Assembly: GCA_031254035.1 (NCBI GenBank)
Contig: JAIRVF010000033.1
Location: forward strand, 62,001-126,000
Reading direction: 5' to 3'
DNA from: Paenibacillus sp.
GTDB taxonomy: Bacteria > Bacillota > Bacilli > Paenibacillales > Paenibacillaceae
Length of the DNA: 64,000 bases
Below the pieces are notes generated by a model. The model was given only the letters and a program-made list of their open reading frames with translations. It searched no databases and was not told where the DNA came from. The translations under genes and the position numbers were made by a program. This document shows positions 1 to 8,810 of this stretch, piece by piece; position 1 is the first letter of the stretch; every line of letters starts with the position of its first letter.

Positions 1-2624
1 ACCAGCACCGAGTTTCCTTGGTCCCGCAGTTTAAACAGCGTTTGCAAAAGACTTTGAATATCACGCGGATGAAGTCCAATGGAAGGCTCATCCAATACAT
101 ATAACACATCAACCATACCGCTGCTCAATTGGCTTGCCAGCCGGACGCGTTGTCCCTCCCCCCCAGATAAGGTAGGTGCTGTACGGTTTAGCGTCAGGTA
201 ATGCAAGCCTACATCGATCAGGAAGGATAGACGATTGTAGATCTCGATGATCAACTCTTCTCCAATCGCAAGCAAGCTCTCGTCTAGATAACGGTAAACA
301 CTTTGAATCCATTCCAGTGCTTCTGAGATGGATGCACTACTTGCTTCTGCGATTGTTTTGCCGCAGAGTTTGACAGTGCGAGCTTCTGGACAAAGTCTTG
401 TTCCACGGCACGCCGTGCACGTTTTTGATTTCATAAATGCTCCGTACTTTTTCTTCGTCGCATCCGATCCCGTTTCATAATAAAGGCGGGTTAGTTCGGG
501 AACGAGACCTTTTACGGATTTCAGATTATTCTTTTTGCCTGATGGCGATGGAAGGCTGATCTTCTCTTCCCCAGAGCCATAGTAAATCACATGTTGGAAA
601 GCTTCGGGAAGGTCCTTCCAAGGAGTCTCAATGTCGAGTCCATAGTGATCGAAAATAACATCGAGCGATCCGAGCGGCCAGGTTGATCTTTTACCGTCCC
701 GCAGATTACCAAACCAGGCAAGAGCTCCGTCGAGAATTGACAGATTCGGATCACCGAGCAGCCGCGCAGGATCAATAACTTGTTCTGAACCGACCCCATT
801 ACATTCAGGACACATGCCAAGGGGATTATTGATACTGAAATGCTGCACGGTTAATTCCGGGAAGCTTGAATGGCAGCATGGACAGATCAGAGAGGTCGTG
901 AACCGATAACTCTGCTTTTCTGTCTCCACATTTAATGTGTATCTCCCTTTTTCCAGCAGTTTTTTGATCGATTCGGTGAGCTCATCGATAAATGCTTCAT
1001 TACACATCGGATTATCTCGAACCGGGATGGTAAAACTGTCGCCGATTGCCTCGATCATCCATCCCTGGTTTGTCCGCGGGATAACTTTATCAATCGATAT
1101 AACTTCTCCGTTGATGCGAAGCTGCGTTGCACCCTTCTTCCTTGCATCTTGGATTATGTAGTGAACATCCCCTGAAAAATCTAAAAGAAGCGGGGCAAAC
1201 AAACGTATTTCGGTATGTGCCGGAATATAATCCGCTATACTAATCGCTATGTCGCGCGCACTTTGGGGACGGATGAGCGTACCGCATTTCAGACACTCCG
1301 GCTGTCCGATTTTTGAGAAGAGGAGCCGCATATAACCGGAAATTTCAGTTACCGTACCTACGGTTGAACGCGGATTGTTGCTTAATGACTTTTGCTCAAT
1401 GGCAATGGCCGGACTTAATCCGTAGATGAAATCCACTTTGGGCCGTTCTGCTTTTTCCAGAAATCTGCGCAAATGCGGAGAAAGTCCGACAATAAATCTT
1501 CGCTGCGCTTCGGCATAAATGGTGTCGAACAGCAAAGAAGACTTTCCGCTTCCACTCACGCCGGTAAATACAATCATCTTGTTCTTGGGAATCTCGATGG
1601 ACACATTCTTCAGATTATGATGTCTGGCCCCTTCAACTTTGATCCGGTCGGTGAGTGGTTGTTCCGATTTCCGATTCAAGAAGCAAAGAGGTCTTACCGA
1701 ATGAGCATTGGATTCGAATACAACCTTGGGAATGGCGTCATTCCAACTGCTATCCATTGATCCCTTGCTGCCGGCCATATCCAGTTTCGTTCTCACCGGA
1801 GCCGACAAAGCGATGTCATTTTCAAAAAGAGAGCGCAGCTCATCGAAGGTTTTTTCAGCCCCTTCAATGGCCAGGCCGATAAGCTGCAGCCTATCCAACT
1901 CTTCTTTTCTCAGCTCTTTTTTTCCACGAACGCCCCATAGGTTATCCATGGCACCCACTTCGTACCTGTTCAGTGACGCCAAGTTCCGCAATAAATTGCT
2001 GCGGATCAAGCTAAGTCCGGCTTCTGATCCACGCCCGAACTTCTCCTCATCCCATACGTTATTCCTGCATTTCGTCCAGACCACCTCGGACCGATAAAAT
2101 TGATCTTGCGGGACATTGCAGATTGAAAAGTCAATTCCAAGCTCTTCGACCAGAAGTGGATCTAACGAAGCGTCGGCTAGTGCCCAAGCATTCCTTTTTT
2201 CATCCCAGTATTCGCATAACCAGTGGGATGGATAAAAATCGGACTGGTAAGCGGAGAAGCCGCAGAGCACGCGAGCAGGAATTCTTTTATGCCTCAGTAT
2301 CGAACATAAAAGAACAGCGATATCTCGGGTTGTTACCATCAAGCGTAGATCCGCCTTCCGCCCTTCGCAAAGCGGTTCAGGATGATATTCCATAACGCGC
2401 TCAAGCATTCTGGAGACGTAACTTAGGTTCTCGTCTTTTCGATTATGGGCCAGTTTGAGACCGTATTTATTAGCATACTGAACATCTAACGCAACCCCCT
2501 GCACGATCTGACAAAGTTGCTCGATCGAATCCGGAAGAGGTTCCAACAATCGGGACCACTCCTCCGGATCGGTGATGACGCTTTGTTCTTGATAGAATTT
2601 TTTCATATCGTTCATCATTTGCAC
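1..2624 (-). CDS. Transglutaminase-like domain fused to UvrA-like ATPase (partial, runs off window)
   Basis: One uninterrupted leftward frame reaches the window edge (about 874 codons visible). Residues about 1-200 read as a transglutaminase-like domain: hydrophobic helix after TTRD, RIPARV, then HWLCEYW and W..ADASLD, giving His134 and Asp151. The position where relatives have the catalytic Cys (CRD) reads Thr99, so this domain is probably inactive. From about residue 320 the protein is UvrA-like: Walker A GVSGSGKSS near 354, a first CxxC, CPCC and CPEC zinc motifs, a further zinc pair CTAC, then LSGGEGQR signature and VLDEPSIGLH. The second ATPase half lies outside. The GTG start at 2624 has a good GGGAGGAG site and fits relatives that begin near FYQEQ..ITDP; an ATG at 2687 is in frame but has a poor site. 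UvrA-like proteins (DrrC, Ecm16) serve as self-resistance to DNA-binding antibiotics; that role here is inference. Confidence 0.8.
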   Translation of the reverse strand, partial: MQMMNDMKKFYQEQSVITDPEEWSRLLEPLPDSIEQLCQIVQGVALDVQYANKYGLKLAHNRKDENLSYVSRMLERVMEYHPEPLCEGRKADLRLMVTTRDIAVLLCSILRHKRIPARVLCGFSAYQSDFYPSHWLCEYWDEKRNAWALADASLDPLLVEELGIDFSICNVPQDQFYRSEVVWTKCRNNVWDEEKFGRGSEAGLSLIRSNLLRNLASLNRYEVGAMDNLWGVRGKKELRKEELDRLQLIGLAIEGAEKTFDELRSLFENDIALSAPVRTKLDMAGSKGSMDSSWNDAIPKVVFESNAHSVRPLCFLNRKSEQPLTDRIKVEGARHHNLKNVSIEIPKNKMIVFTGVSGSGKSSLLFDTIYAEAQRRFIVGLSPHLRRFLEKAERPKVDFIYGLSPAIAIEQKSLSNNPRSTVGTVTEISGYMRLLFSKIGQPECLKCGTLIRPQSARDIAISIADYIPAHTEIRLFAPLLLDFSGDVHYIIQDARKKGATQLRINGEVISIDKVIPRTNQGWMIEAIGDSFTIPVRDNPMCNEAFIDELTESIKKLLEKGRYTLNVETEKQSYRFTTSLICPCCHSSFPELTVQHFSINNPLGMCPECNGVGSEQVIDPARLLGDPNLSILDGALAWFGNLRDGKRSTWPLGSLDVIFDHYGLDIETPWKDLPEAFQHVIYYGSGEEKISLPSPSGKKNNLKSVKGLVPELTRLYYETGSDATKKKYGAFMKSKTCTACRGTRLCPEARTVKLCGKTIAEASSASISEALEWIQSVYRYLDESLLAIGEELIIEIYNRLSFLIDVGLHYLTLNRTAPTLSGGEGQRVRLASQLSSGMVDVLYVLDEPSIGLHPRDIQSLLQTLFKLRDQGNSVL

Positions 2625-2710
2625 GGTTTCATAGCTCCTCCCTGTAGATACACGCGAAACTCCATTTAGATCAAATTTCAGCTGCATAGAACTTGATCCG
2701 GTGATGAATG

Positions 2711-3730
2711 TTATCTCGCATAAGGCAGTACATACTCGCCTAAACGTTCCATTTCTTGATCAAGGCATGAGGCTGTCAGAATAAACGAGGTGGCCCCTGC
2801 ATCCTGATATCGCTTCAAAGTCTCAATCACCTCTTGATAGCTGCCGACAATAGAAAGAGCAGCGGCGCTGCTGATCAAGCTTCTCCCTGACCAGATCGTG
2901 GGCTCTAGAACATCGCCGGTAAACGCGACAGCCAGCTCCTTGTTGAGCTTATGCCCCACAGAGTCGACGGTTTGATAAAATAGTTGATTCATCTTTTTGC
3001 CCAACGCCTCATACTTGGAAAGTTGGCCGCGGGCAGCTTCCCATGCTTGCTCTGATGTAGGACGTGCAATGATGTCGATATAGATGCTACAGCTTACAGA
3101 TCGATTGGCTTCAGCCGCACGCTGGAGCACGTCGGCGTATTGTTTAGCGGCAGTTTTTGTAGGAGAAGCATACATCACATAGGTGTCTCCATAATGGGCT
3201 GCAATAGACATTGCTTCTTCTGATGCCCCTGCAACATAGATCCTCGGCTGTTTGCCAGGGGTAGGAGCAGGATACACTTGATTGTTTACTACCTGATAAA
3301 ATTCACCTGTGTAGGTGGTGTCGCCTAGCTGAAGCAGCTTCAACAACTCAACGAACTCTTTGGTCCGCCGATAACGCGTCCCATGATCGTCCGGCCTGAT
3401 ATCTTTGGCCAATTCAGATTTCACACTGCCTGTCACGATATTGAGATCAATCCGATGACGGCAGGTCTCATTCAGCGTATTCGCTGCTTTCGCCGTTATG
3501 GTCGGCAAGGAGAAATTGGTATTTTGAGCTACGAGAATTCGTATTTCCTCCGTCTCCCTGGCAATATTAGCCGCTAAAACCCACGGATCACTAGACTTTG
3601 AAAGAATTGAAACCAACACTTGATCAAAACCGGATGCCTCTGCCAGTTTAGCCTCCACAATGGATTCATTAAATTCATAGGCGAACCCTTCAGGAGCCGA
3701 GACCGGCAGTACCCAACAATACTCTATCAT
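2711..3730 (-). CDS. LLM-class flavin-dependent monooxygenase (SsuD/BtrO-type)
   Basis: 339 aa, FMNH2-dependent bacterial-luciferase-like TIM barrel. The order of motifs follows alkanesulfonate monooxygenase-like proteins: MIEYCWVLPV at the N-terminus, an LVAQNTNFSLPT strand, RIDLNIVTGS, the RRTKEFVELLK helix, a YTGEFYQV segment, and RIYVAGASEEAM. The start chosen is ATG 3730 because AGGGGGGAA lies 8 bases upstream; a longer in-frame start at 3805 would add 25 residues with no family match. In butirosin synthesis the LLM enzyme BtrO hydroxylates an acyl group held on a carrier protein; since BtrK- and BtrH-like genes lie in the same locus, an equivalent carrier-bound hydroxylation is a reasonable inference. 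It needs reduced flavin; no reductase is seen inside the cluster (the nearest FMN reductase is at 44346). It lies about 90 bases upstream of the transglutaminase-UvrA gene, likely co-transcribed. Confidence 0.8.
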   Translation of the reverse strand: MIEYCWVLPVSAPEGFAYEFNESIVEAKLAEASGFDQVLVSILSKSSDPWVLAANIARETEEIRILVAQNTNFSLPTITAKAANTLNETCRHRIDLNIVTGSVKSELAKDIRPDDHGTRYRRTKEFVELLKLLQLGDTTYTGEFYQVVNNQVYPAPTPGKQPRIYVAGASEEAMSIAAHYGDTYVMYASPTKTAAKQYADVLQRAAEANRSVSCSIYIDIIARPTSEQAWEAARGQLSKYEALGKKMNQLFYQTVDSVGHKLNKELAVAFTGDVLEPTIWSGRSLISSAAALSIVGSYQEVIETLKRYQDAGATSFILTASCLDQEMERLGEYVLPYAR

Positions 3731-3894
3731 GATTCGATTTCCCCCCTGCTTCTTTATTACCACAAAATGATTGAACAGTTGTATTATATCGTCCACATTT
3801 TTCAAGAGGCTATAAACGGGAAGCTAATCGAGCGTGAATCCTATGTTATAAAAAGGCACCCAGAATTCTCTAGGATGATATCAGAGGAATCGTA

Positions 3895-3940
3895 TTAGAA
3901 AAAGAGTGTTAGCAGCAAAAACCAACACTCTTTTTCTAAA
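3895..3940 (-). terminator. Intrinsic terminator ending the leftward ABC exporter operon
   Basis: A long stem of AAAAAGAGTGTT paired with AACACTCTTTTT closes a short loop directly after the stop codon of the ABC ATPase (3942), followed by a T-rich tail on the minus strand. The symmetric A/T flanks could let it work in both directions. Confidence 0.85.
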
Positions 3941-3941
3941 A

Positions 3942-4934
3942 TTAATTGGCCTCAGCCTGATAGTTTTTGGACTGGTACAATTCTTTAAGTATGCTATCAA
4001 TCTTAGGTTCCTCGATATCCACTTTGAGAATGCTGTGGGTTTTGGCAGACGCAGCGATGATTTGCGATATCTCCGCATCATGCATAACCTCAAAGAACAG
4101 ACGGTTCTCTTCCATTTTGAAGGGCGCATAAGGAAGCGGTTGGCTTAACCTCATATCGTCGGCCGATACTTCCAGGATCAGAAATTTGCTTTGCTTGACC
4201 AGATCTCGGAGCGCTTCCTTAGTCCCGTCGAATTTCACTTTGCCCTGATCGATAAGGATGATGCGTTTACATAGACGCTCCACATCGTCCATATTGTGAG
4301 ACGTCAGCATGACCGTCACTTTTTCTTCCTTATTTATATAAGCAAGGAATTCCTGAATCCGATCTTTAGCCAAGACATCAAGCCCGATGGTTGGTTCATC
4401 CAAGAATAGTATTCGTGGATTGTGGATGAGTGCCGCCACCATCTCCCCTTTCATCCGCTGACCGAGAGAAAGCTGGCGGACGGGCTGGTTGATGAACTCT
4501 TGCATATCCAATAACTCGATAAACCGATGTAATCGCTTGGTAAAGTCTTTCTGTGGTATATTATAGATTGCTTTCAGCAGGTCAAACGAATCGCAAAGCG
4601 GTAAATCCCACCACAACTGTGTTCGCTGTCCATACAGAACGCCGATTTGCTGGGCATACTTTTTACGGTCTTTTGTCGGATTAAGGCCGAGTACGCTGAT
4701 CTCCCCCAATGTAGGTTGCAGCACGCCAGACAACATCTTGATAGTAGTTGATTTGCCTGCACCATTCGGACCGAGATAACCTACGAATTCGCCTTCTTGA
4801 ATCTCCAAGTCAACTTCATCAACGACACGCTTGATTTCTCCTTTACGCCGGAGGATTTGATTTAGCATATGAAACGAGCTTTTGGCTTTGTAAATTTTAA
4901 AATCGCGGGTAAGATGTTTCGCTTGAATAATCAT
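3942..4934 (-). CDS. ABC-2 exporter ATP-binding protein
   Basis: 330 aa ATPase of the NatA/DrrA type. Walker A GPNGAGKST lies near residues 55-63, followed by the Q-loop region (YGQRTQLWWDLP), a signature reading LSLGQR, Walker B ILFLDEP and the switch His in LTSHNMDDVE. About 80 extra C-terminal residues after the ATPase core are typical of drug and polysaccharide exporters in this group. AGGAGG stands 12 bases before ATG 4934. It is the last gene of the leftward operon, 19 bases after its two permease genes, and the terminator at 3895 follows at once. Most likely it powers export of the product of this biosynthetic locus; the substrate cannot be read from the sequence. Confidence 0.92.
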   Translation of the reverse strand: MIIQAKHLTRDFKIYKAKSSFHMLNQILRRKGEIKRVVDEVDLEIQEGEFVGYLGPNGAGKSTTIKMLSGVLQPTLGEISVLGLNPTKDRKKYAQQIGVLYGQRTQLWWDLPLCDSFDLLKAIYNIPQKDFTKRLHRFIELLDMQEFINQPVRQLSLGQRMKGEMVAALIHNPRILFLDEPTIGLDVLAKDRIQEFLAYINKEEKVTVMLTSHNMDDVERLCKRIILIDQGKVKFDGTKEALRDLVKQSKFLILEVSADDMRLSQPLPYAPFKMEENRLFFEVMHDAEISQIIAASAKTHSILKVDIEEPKIDSILKELYQSKNYQAEAN

Positions 4935-4953
4935 TCTGGATCATTACCTCCTA

Positions 4954-5751
4954 TTAGGAACCTGCACCCGAATAACGGCGGAGGGACGAATTCCACATGA
5001 CATAGCCTAAAATGGCCAATAGAAAAGCTCCCCCCACACAAGCAATGAGAATATAGTCTCCAAAGATGTTATCCCCGGTTTTACCGAGCAAGTACATACT
5101 TGGATAGAAACCAATAAAAGCCAGCGGGAAAATAAAACTCAGAAAATACTGCGTTCCTCTGGAGAATACGGCCAGTGGATAGTCACAAACGTTTCCATAT
5201 ACAACTTCCTTCATTTCAAAAAAACCTCTAGTTTGCAACGTAATGAATGAAATAGATGCGATAATCAGATGGATAGCGATGGCTGTAACCAGTCCACAGA
5301 AAATCAGCAACACCGCCGATGCAAGTGATAGGAAATCCCAATCGCGTACATGGTAGCCGGCATACAGCAGCACAATCAGTGAATATCCCACCGTCCCAAT
5401 CCCGTTCAAATTAATCCGTTTGCAAGCAAACTGGAGCAGCGTGTTCATCGGACGAACCAAAATCCGGTCAAATTCGGCATTTCGCACATAAAAATCGATA
5501 TCCTGTAACTGGATGAACAGCGCTAGCGCCAGCGAGTAGCAAAACATATTAAAGGAAGCATTGAACAGAATCTCGTAGAAGTTCCACCCAACGATAACCG
5601 GAAACCTTTGAGTCAGCACCCATAGGAACAAGGTCGAGAAGATCCCGAAGGACATGACACAAAAGATGCCCAAGAAGAAGTTGAACGGATACATCATTCG
5701 TGCACGAACATTCGCTTTCTGAATTTTAAAATATAGATAAAGATATCTCAT
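4954..5751 (-). CDS. ABC-2 family permease subunit (PF06182-like), second of two
   Basis: 265 aa, about six membrane helices. The segment reading DFYVRNAEFDRILVRPMN between helices is the cytoplasmic motif of the DUF990/ABC-2 permease family, which usually occurs as two different permeases plus one ATPase. The start is ATG 5751, with GGAAAGGAGAG just upstream; an extended frame to 5850 overlaps the upstream gene and lacks a binding site. It has exactly the same length as its partner at 5772, as expected of a heterodimeric exporter. Spacing to both neighbours is about 20 bases. Confidence 0.88.
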   Translation of the reverse strand: MRYLYLYFKIQKANVRARMMYPFNFFLGIFCVMSFGIFSTLFLWVLTQRFPVIVGWNFYEILFNASFNMFCYSLALALFIQLQDIDFYVRNAEFDRILVRPMNTLLQFACKRINLNGIGTVGYSLIVLLYAGYHVRDWDFLSLASAVLLIFCGLVTAIAIHLIIASISFITLQTRGFFEMKEVVYGNVCDYPLAVFSRGTQYFLSFIFPLAFIGFYPSMYLLGKTGDNIFGDYILIACVGGAFLLAILGYVMWNSSLRRYSGAGS

Positions 5752-5771
5752 ATACTCTCCTTTCCGCCAGG

Positions 5772-6569
5772 TTACCCACCGGCCACCACGAGCAATCTTT
5801 GGAAGTAGCGGATCATCACACGAACGACGAGCATTAGGATCACAGCCCAAATTCCCTGAAATAATAAGAGGTCCAGATATTGTGCTGGTGCGGCTGTTCC
5901 AACAAAGATTGAGAGCGGAATGTCAAACAGACCCCGAAACGGTAAAAGATGAATCAAGTTCTGCAAAAACTCCGGGTACATCGCTATGGGAATGATCTTT
6001 CCAGAGAAAAACGCAATCACCAAACCGAGCACGATCTCGAACCCCCAAACCTCTACGAATACGAAGGAAAGCAGTCCGACAAAGAATTGAAGGGAAAAGT
6101 TAATCATGATGCCTATTAGGATGCTTAGTAGAAACGTCATCCAAGTAACAACAGATGTCGGCAATTGGATTGGGAAAAAGAGACACGTCACAACTGCGAT
6201 TGGAATGACCACGGTAATTACCCCGGCGAAAATCTTGCCAAGTGCCCGAAAAAAAACAGATGTCTGGAAATCCCATGGGCGTTGGAAATCCTGTACGATA
6301 TTCCCGTCCATGATCTTTTGGCTAATCTCCCATACGATAGTAGGACCGTAAAAAGCCTGTAAAATCATTGAAATGGTGGCATAGGTCAGCATCAAGTCAA
6401 GCGACATTCCGATAGATCCAGAAGAAGCAGAGTGTGTAAACAGTGTAGTCCAGACCTGCCTTAACGCGAATACGGAAACCAATGTGGTCACGATCCGCGC
6501 CAGTAGATCAAGCTGGTAAACCGTGTTGTTTTTCAACACGGTTCTGGACAGGACCCAGTACTTCCTCAA
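5772..6569 (-). CDS. ABC-2 family permease subunit (PF06182-like), first of two
   Basis: 265 aa with about six hydrophobic helices. It contains the family motif region WEISQKIMDGNIVQDFQRPWDFQ between helices 2 and 3, equivalent to the RP-containing loop of the partner permease. The preferred start is TTG 6569 because AAGGGAGGGG lies 7 bases upstream; a TTG further up at 6602 has no binding site. Together with 4954 and 3942 it forms a three-gene exporter downstream of the carrier-protein gene at 6648. Confidence 0.85.
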   Translation of the reverse strand: MRKYWVLSRTVLKNNTVYQLDLLARIVTTLVSVFALRQVWTTLFTHSASSGSIGMSLDLMLTYATISMILQAFYGPTIVWEISQKIMDGNIVQDFQRPWDFQTSVFFRALGKIFAGVITVVIPIAVVTCLFFPIQLPTSVVTWMTFLLSILIGIMINFSLQFFVGLLSFVFVEVWGFEIVLGLVIAFFSGKIIPIAMYPEFLQNLIHLLPFRGLFDIPLSIFVGTAAPAQYLDLLLFQGIWAVILMLVVRVMIRYFQRLLVVAGG

Positions 6570-6647
6570 CAAAACCCCTCCCTTAATGTAATTTGTTACC
6601 AATGTGGTTATTATAATAAAATATTTACATTTTTTTCAACATGTCTT

Positions 6648-6908
6648 TTAATGTTTGATTTGTAAAATATATGAAGAAAAACTATCAACTGTTTTCAGAT
6701 GGCTTGGATCCAATTCCTCTACGTCAAACTCAACTCCACATCTTTCTTCAAGGTCTAACAGAATTTCGATAATTCCGGTGGAATCAACACCGAGATTTTC
6801 AAACAAGTCGTCGGTATCTAAGATAGACTCGATTTCGCGGTTCAGATGTTTGGCAAGGGTTTCTTTTACATTTTGTTTGATTTGATCGAGGGTTACGTGG
6901 TTTGTCAT
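6648..6908 (-). CDS. Acyl carrier protein (carrier 1)
   Basis: 86 aa. The phosphopantetheine attachment motif reads NLGVDSTG with the Ser in the correct position before a helix (IIEILLDLEERCGVEFDVEEL). Highly acidic around helix 2, as usual for free-standing carriers. ATG 6908 is preferred over an in-frame TTG at 6917 because AAAGGAGAG lies 9 bases before it. It directly follows the acyl-CoA dehydrogenase gene (6953). It probably holds an aminoacyl or acyl intermediate that the dehydrogenases and the BtrK-like decarboxylase modify. One of three carrier proteins in the locus; which enzyme uses which carrier is unknown. Confidence 0.92.
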   Translation of the reverse strand: MTNHVTLDQIKQNVKETLAKHLNREIESILDTDDLFENLGVDSTGIIEILLDLEERCGVEFDVEELDPSHLKTVDSFSSYILQIKH

Positions 6909-6952
6909 TATATTCAACTCTCCTTTTTGATTATCATTTTCATAGACTTAAG

Positions 6953-8089
6953 CTAAAACATCTCATGGCCTATGATTCTCTTATGAATATTAGATGTTCC
7001 TTCCATGAACTCGATCATCCGAGCGTCCCTTAGCCATTTTTCCAGCAAGGGATGGTCGATGAACAGGCTTCCTCCGGCAAGTTGGGCGCAGAAACGTGTT
7101 ACTTCATATACACATTGGTTTGCAACCCATTTGGCGATGGAAGAAGTACGCGGGCGATAGATGCCTTGGTCAGCCTCTTGAGCAGCGCGATAGATCAACA
7201 GACGGTTTTTTTCAAGCTTCCAGCGGAGTCGTGCGGTTTGGATTTGTTTATTGGCATCCAAATTCAAGTGTTCTTCCACGTAGTCCATAGCGGCCAGGCT
7301 TGTTCCCAGTGCCAAAGCGGAGACACATGGGCGCATTCGGTAAAATACTTCAACTGCTCCATGTAGACCGCGTCGTAGCGGGGACTTGTGACGGCCAAGC
7401 AGATGCTCCTTTGATACCTGCACCCCGTCTAAACAGATATGGGCGAGTTTTCCCGCCTTCATCCCCAAACTGGCTAATGAGGTTCGGGTCAAACCAGGGT
7501 CGGTAAGTGAGGATTTGTCTAACAAAAAGCATTGGATAGCATAGGGTTTCATCGGATCACCGACTTTGGCGAATAAGGCTAACCAGCTAGACCTGGTACC
7601 GTTACCGATATATTTCTTCTCGCCGTAGAGGTGGTAATCCCCTTCTTCATTCGTACAGGCCGTTGTGCGTATCGCCCCGGCATCGGAGCCGGCGCCCGGT
7701 TCCGTCAGACCAAAGCTCGCCCAGATCGGTTGTTCACCCAGAAAAGAGGCAAAAAGGCGTTCCTGCTGCTCCTTATTCCCCAGTACCCTAACCAATGGGC
7801 CAAGCAGTTGTGGCCCTGGCAAACTAACCAGCATCGTCGGGTCGGCGTATGCAATTTCTTCTGTCCAAATCGCCAACTCAAGAGCGGATTCACCGTAGTA
7901 CTGCTTGCCATCAGATCCTTTTATCCCCTGATAGCCATAATGCTCTGGGGTTCCCAGTTGCCAGACTGGCAGGAAAAAGGAGTTGCCGATATAAGCCGCG
8001 GGTAAATCCTCCATCCGATCCGCTTCGAGCGCATGGGACCGCATTTCCATGGTGTAGCGTCGCAACCCGGCTCTCATTTCTTTATACAA
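6953..8089 (-). CDS. Acyl-CoA/acyl-ACP dehydrogenase (full-length copy 1)
   Basis: 378 aa, complete acyl-CoA dehydrogenase fold: LTEPGAGSDA flavin-binding loop, KKYIGNGT strand, and the C-terminal IEFMEGTSNIHKR segment carrying the Glu that acts as catalytic base in this family. The start is TTG 8089, 8 bases after GGAGGTGAG, beginning one base after the stop of the upstream short dehydrogenase-like gene. It is a close paralogue of 22571. Flavoproteins of this family oxidise prolyl or aminoacyl groups on carrier proteins in pyrrole and anatoxin pathways (PltE, PigA, AnaB); a carrier-bound substrate here is inference from the neighbouring carrier gene and amino-acid-loading enzymes. Confidence 0.88.
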   Translation of the reverse strand: MYKEMRAGLRRYTMEMRSHALEADRMEDLPAAYIGNSFFLPVWQLGTPEHYGYQGIKGSDGKQYYGESALELAIWTEEIAYADPTMLVSLPGPQLLGPLVRVLGNKEQQERLFASFLGEQPIWASFGLTEPGAGSDAGAIRTTACTNEEGDYHLYGEKKYIGNGTRSSWLALFAKVGDPMKPYAIQCFLLDKSSLTDPGLTRTSLASLGMKAGKLAHICLDGVQVSKEHLLGRHKSPLRRGLHGAVEVFYRMRPCVSALALGTSLAAMDYVEEHLNLDANKQIQTARLRWKLEKNRLLIYRAAQEADQGIYRPRTSSIAKWVANQCVYEVTRFCAQLAGGSLFIDHPLLEKWLRDARMIEFMEGTSNIHKRIIGHEMF

Positions 8090-8090
8090 T

Positions 8091-8810
8091 TTACTCACCT
8101 CCTCCAACTGCTGCAAGCTGGTGAATCAATCGGTAGCTGCCCAGCAGGGGTGAACCCTCTGTCATGCCTTGTGCTCCTAGCAATGGGGCAATCGAATCCG
8201 CCAATTCCGCGACCTGGGCGAATAAGAAGCCCAGTTCCAGCAGATGCTTAGTCCGGCTAAAGCCATCCTCTTCTATCTCCAGTGCTTCCGCCCGAGCAAG
8301 CAGGTATAGCTTGTTACCATCCAGTTCACTTGAGGCTACGACCATCGGATCGGTAACCATTTGATACTTGAAGAGCAGTTGGCCGAATACTTCACGTGTT
8401 TTGGCATAGGCGATACTATGTTCCAGCATCTCTTCGGCCAGTCGTATGAAGTGAGCGGCAAGTAAGTACCGCAAACGTAGCTCCCACTCGGAAAGACCGT
8501 GGTGGCGTTCTACTGATACGGAGCGAAGCCCTTGAGTCTCTGCACCATATACAGGTAATTCTCCCGTCATAAATGCAGGGTTAAATCGCGTGTATTTGCT
8601 TTCGAACCATTCTTGACCACGTCGGACGAACAGGTTCCCTTGATCCTGACCACCGAAGACAAGCAGATCATTTTGCAAAGCCTGTCCAATTGCGGCATCT
8701 GGCAGTCCCAGCCTACGCTGTTGAAACGATTGCTCGTGAGCAATCGTCTCGGCGATCGATAGGTTTTCCTGTTTTTGCAGGAGCCGGTGAAGATAATCGG
8801 CAAAAATCAC
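8091..8810 (-). CDS. Short acyl-CoA dehydrogenase-like protein (partner copy 1)
   Basis: 239 aa, resembling mainly the C-terminal helical half of acyl-CoA dehydrogenases: EMLEHSIAYAKTREVFGQLL followed by FKYQMVTDPMV and a helix containing NKLYLLARAEA. The LTEPGAGSD flavin loop and the terminal EGTSNIHK segment of full-length relatives are absent. The GTG start at 8810 overlaps the TGA stop of the decarboxylase gene (GTGA), and GGGGGG precedes it. The gene directly precedes the full-length dehydrogenase 6953, suggesting a hetero-oligomer like the alpha2beta2 FadE pairs of mycobacteria. A second protein of this type is at 39596. Confidence 0.72.
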   Translation of the reverse strand: MIFADYLHRLLQKQENLSIAETIAHEQSFQQRRLGLPDAAIGQALQNDLLVFGGQDQGNLFVRRGQEWFESKYTRFNPAFMTGELPVYGAETQGLRSVSVERHHGLSEWELRLRYLLAAHFIRLAEEMLEHSIAYAKTREVFGQLLFKYQMVTDPMVVASSELDGNKLYLLARAEALEIEEDGFSRTKHLLELGFLFAQVAELADSIAPLLGAQGMTEGSPLLGSYRLIHQLAAVGGGE

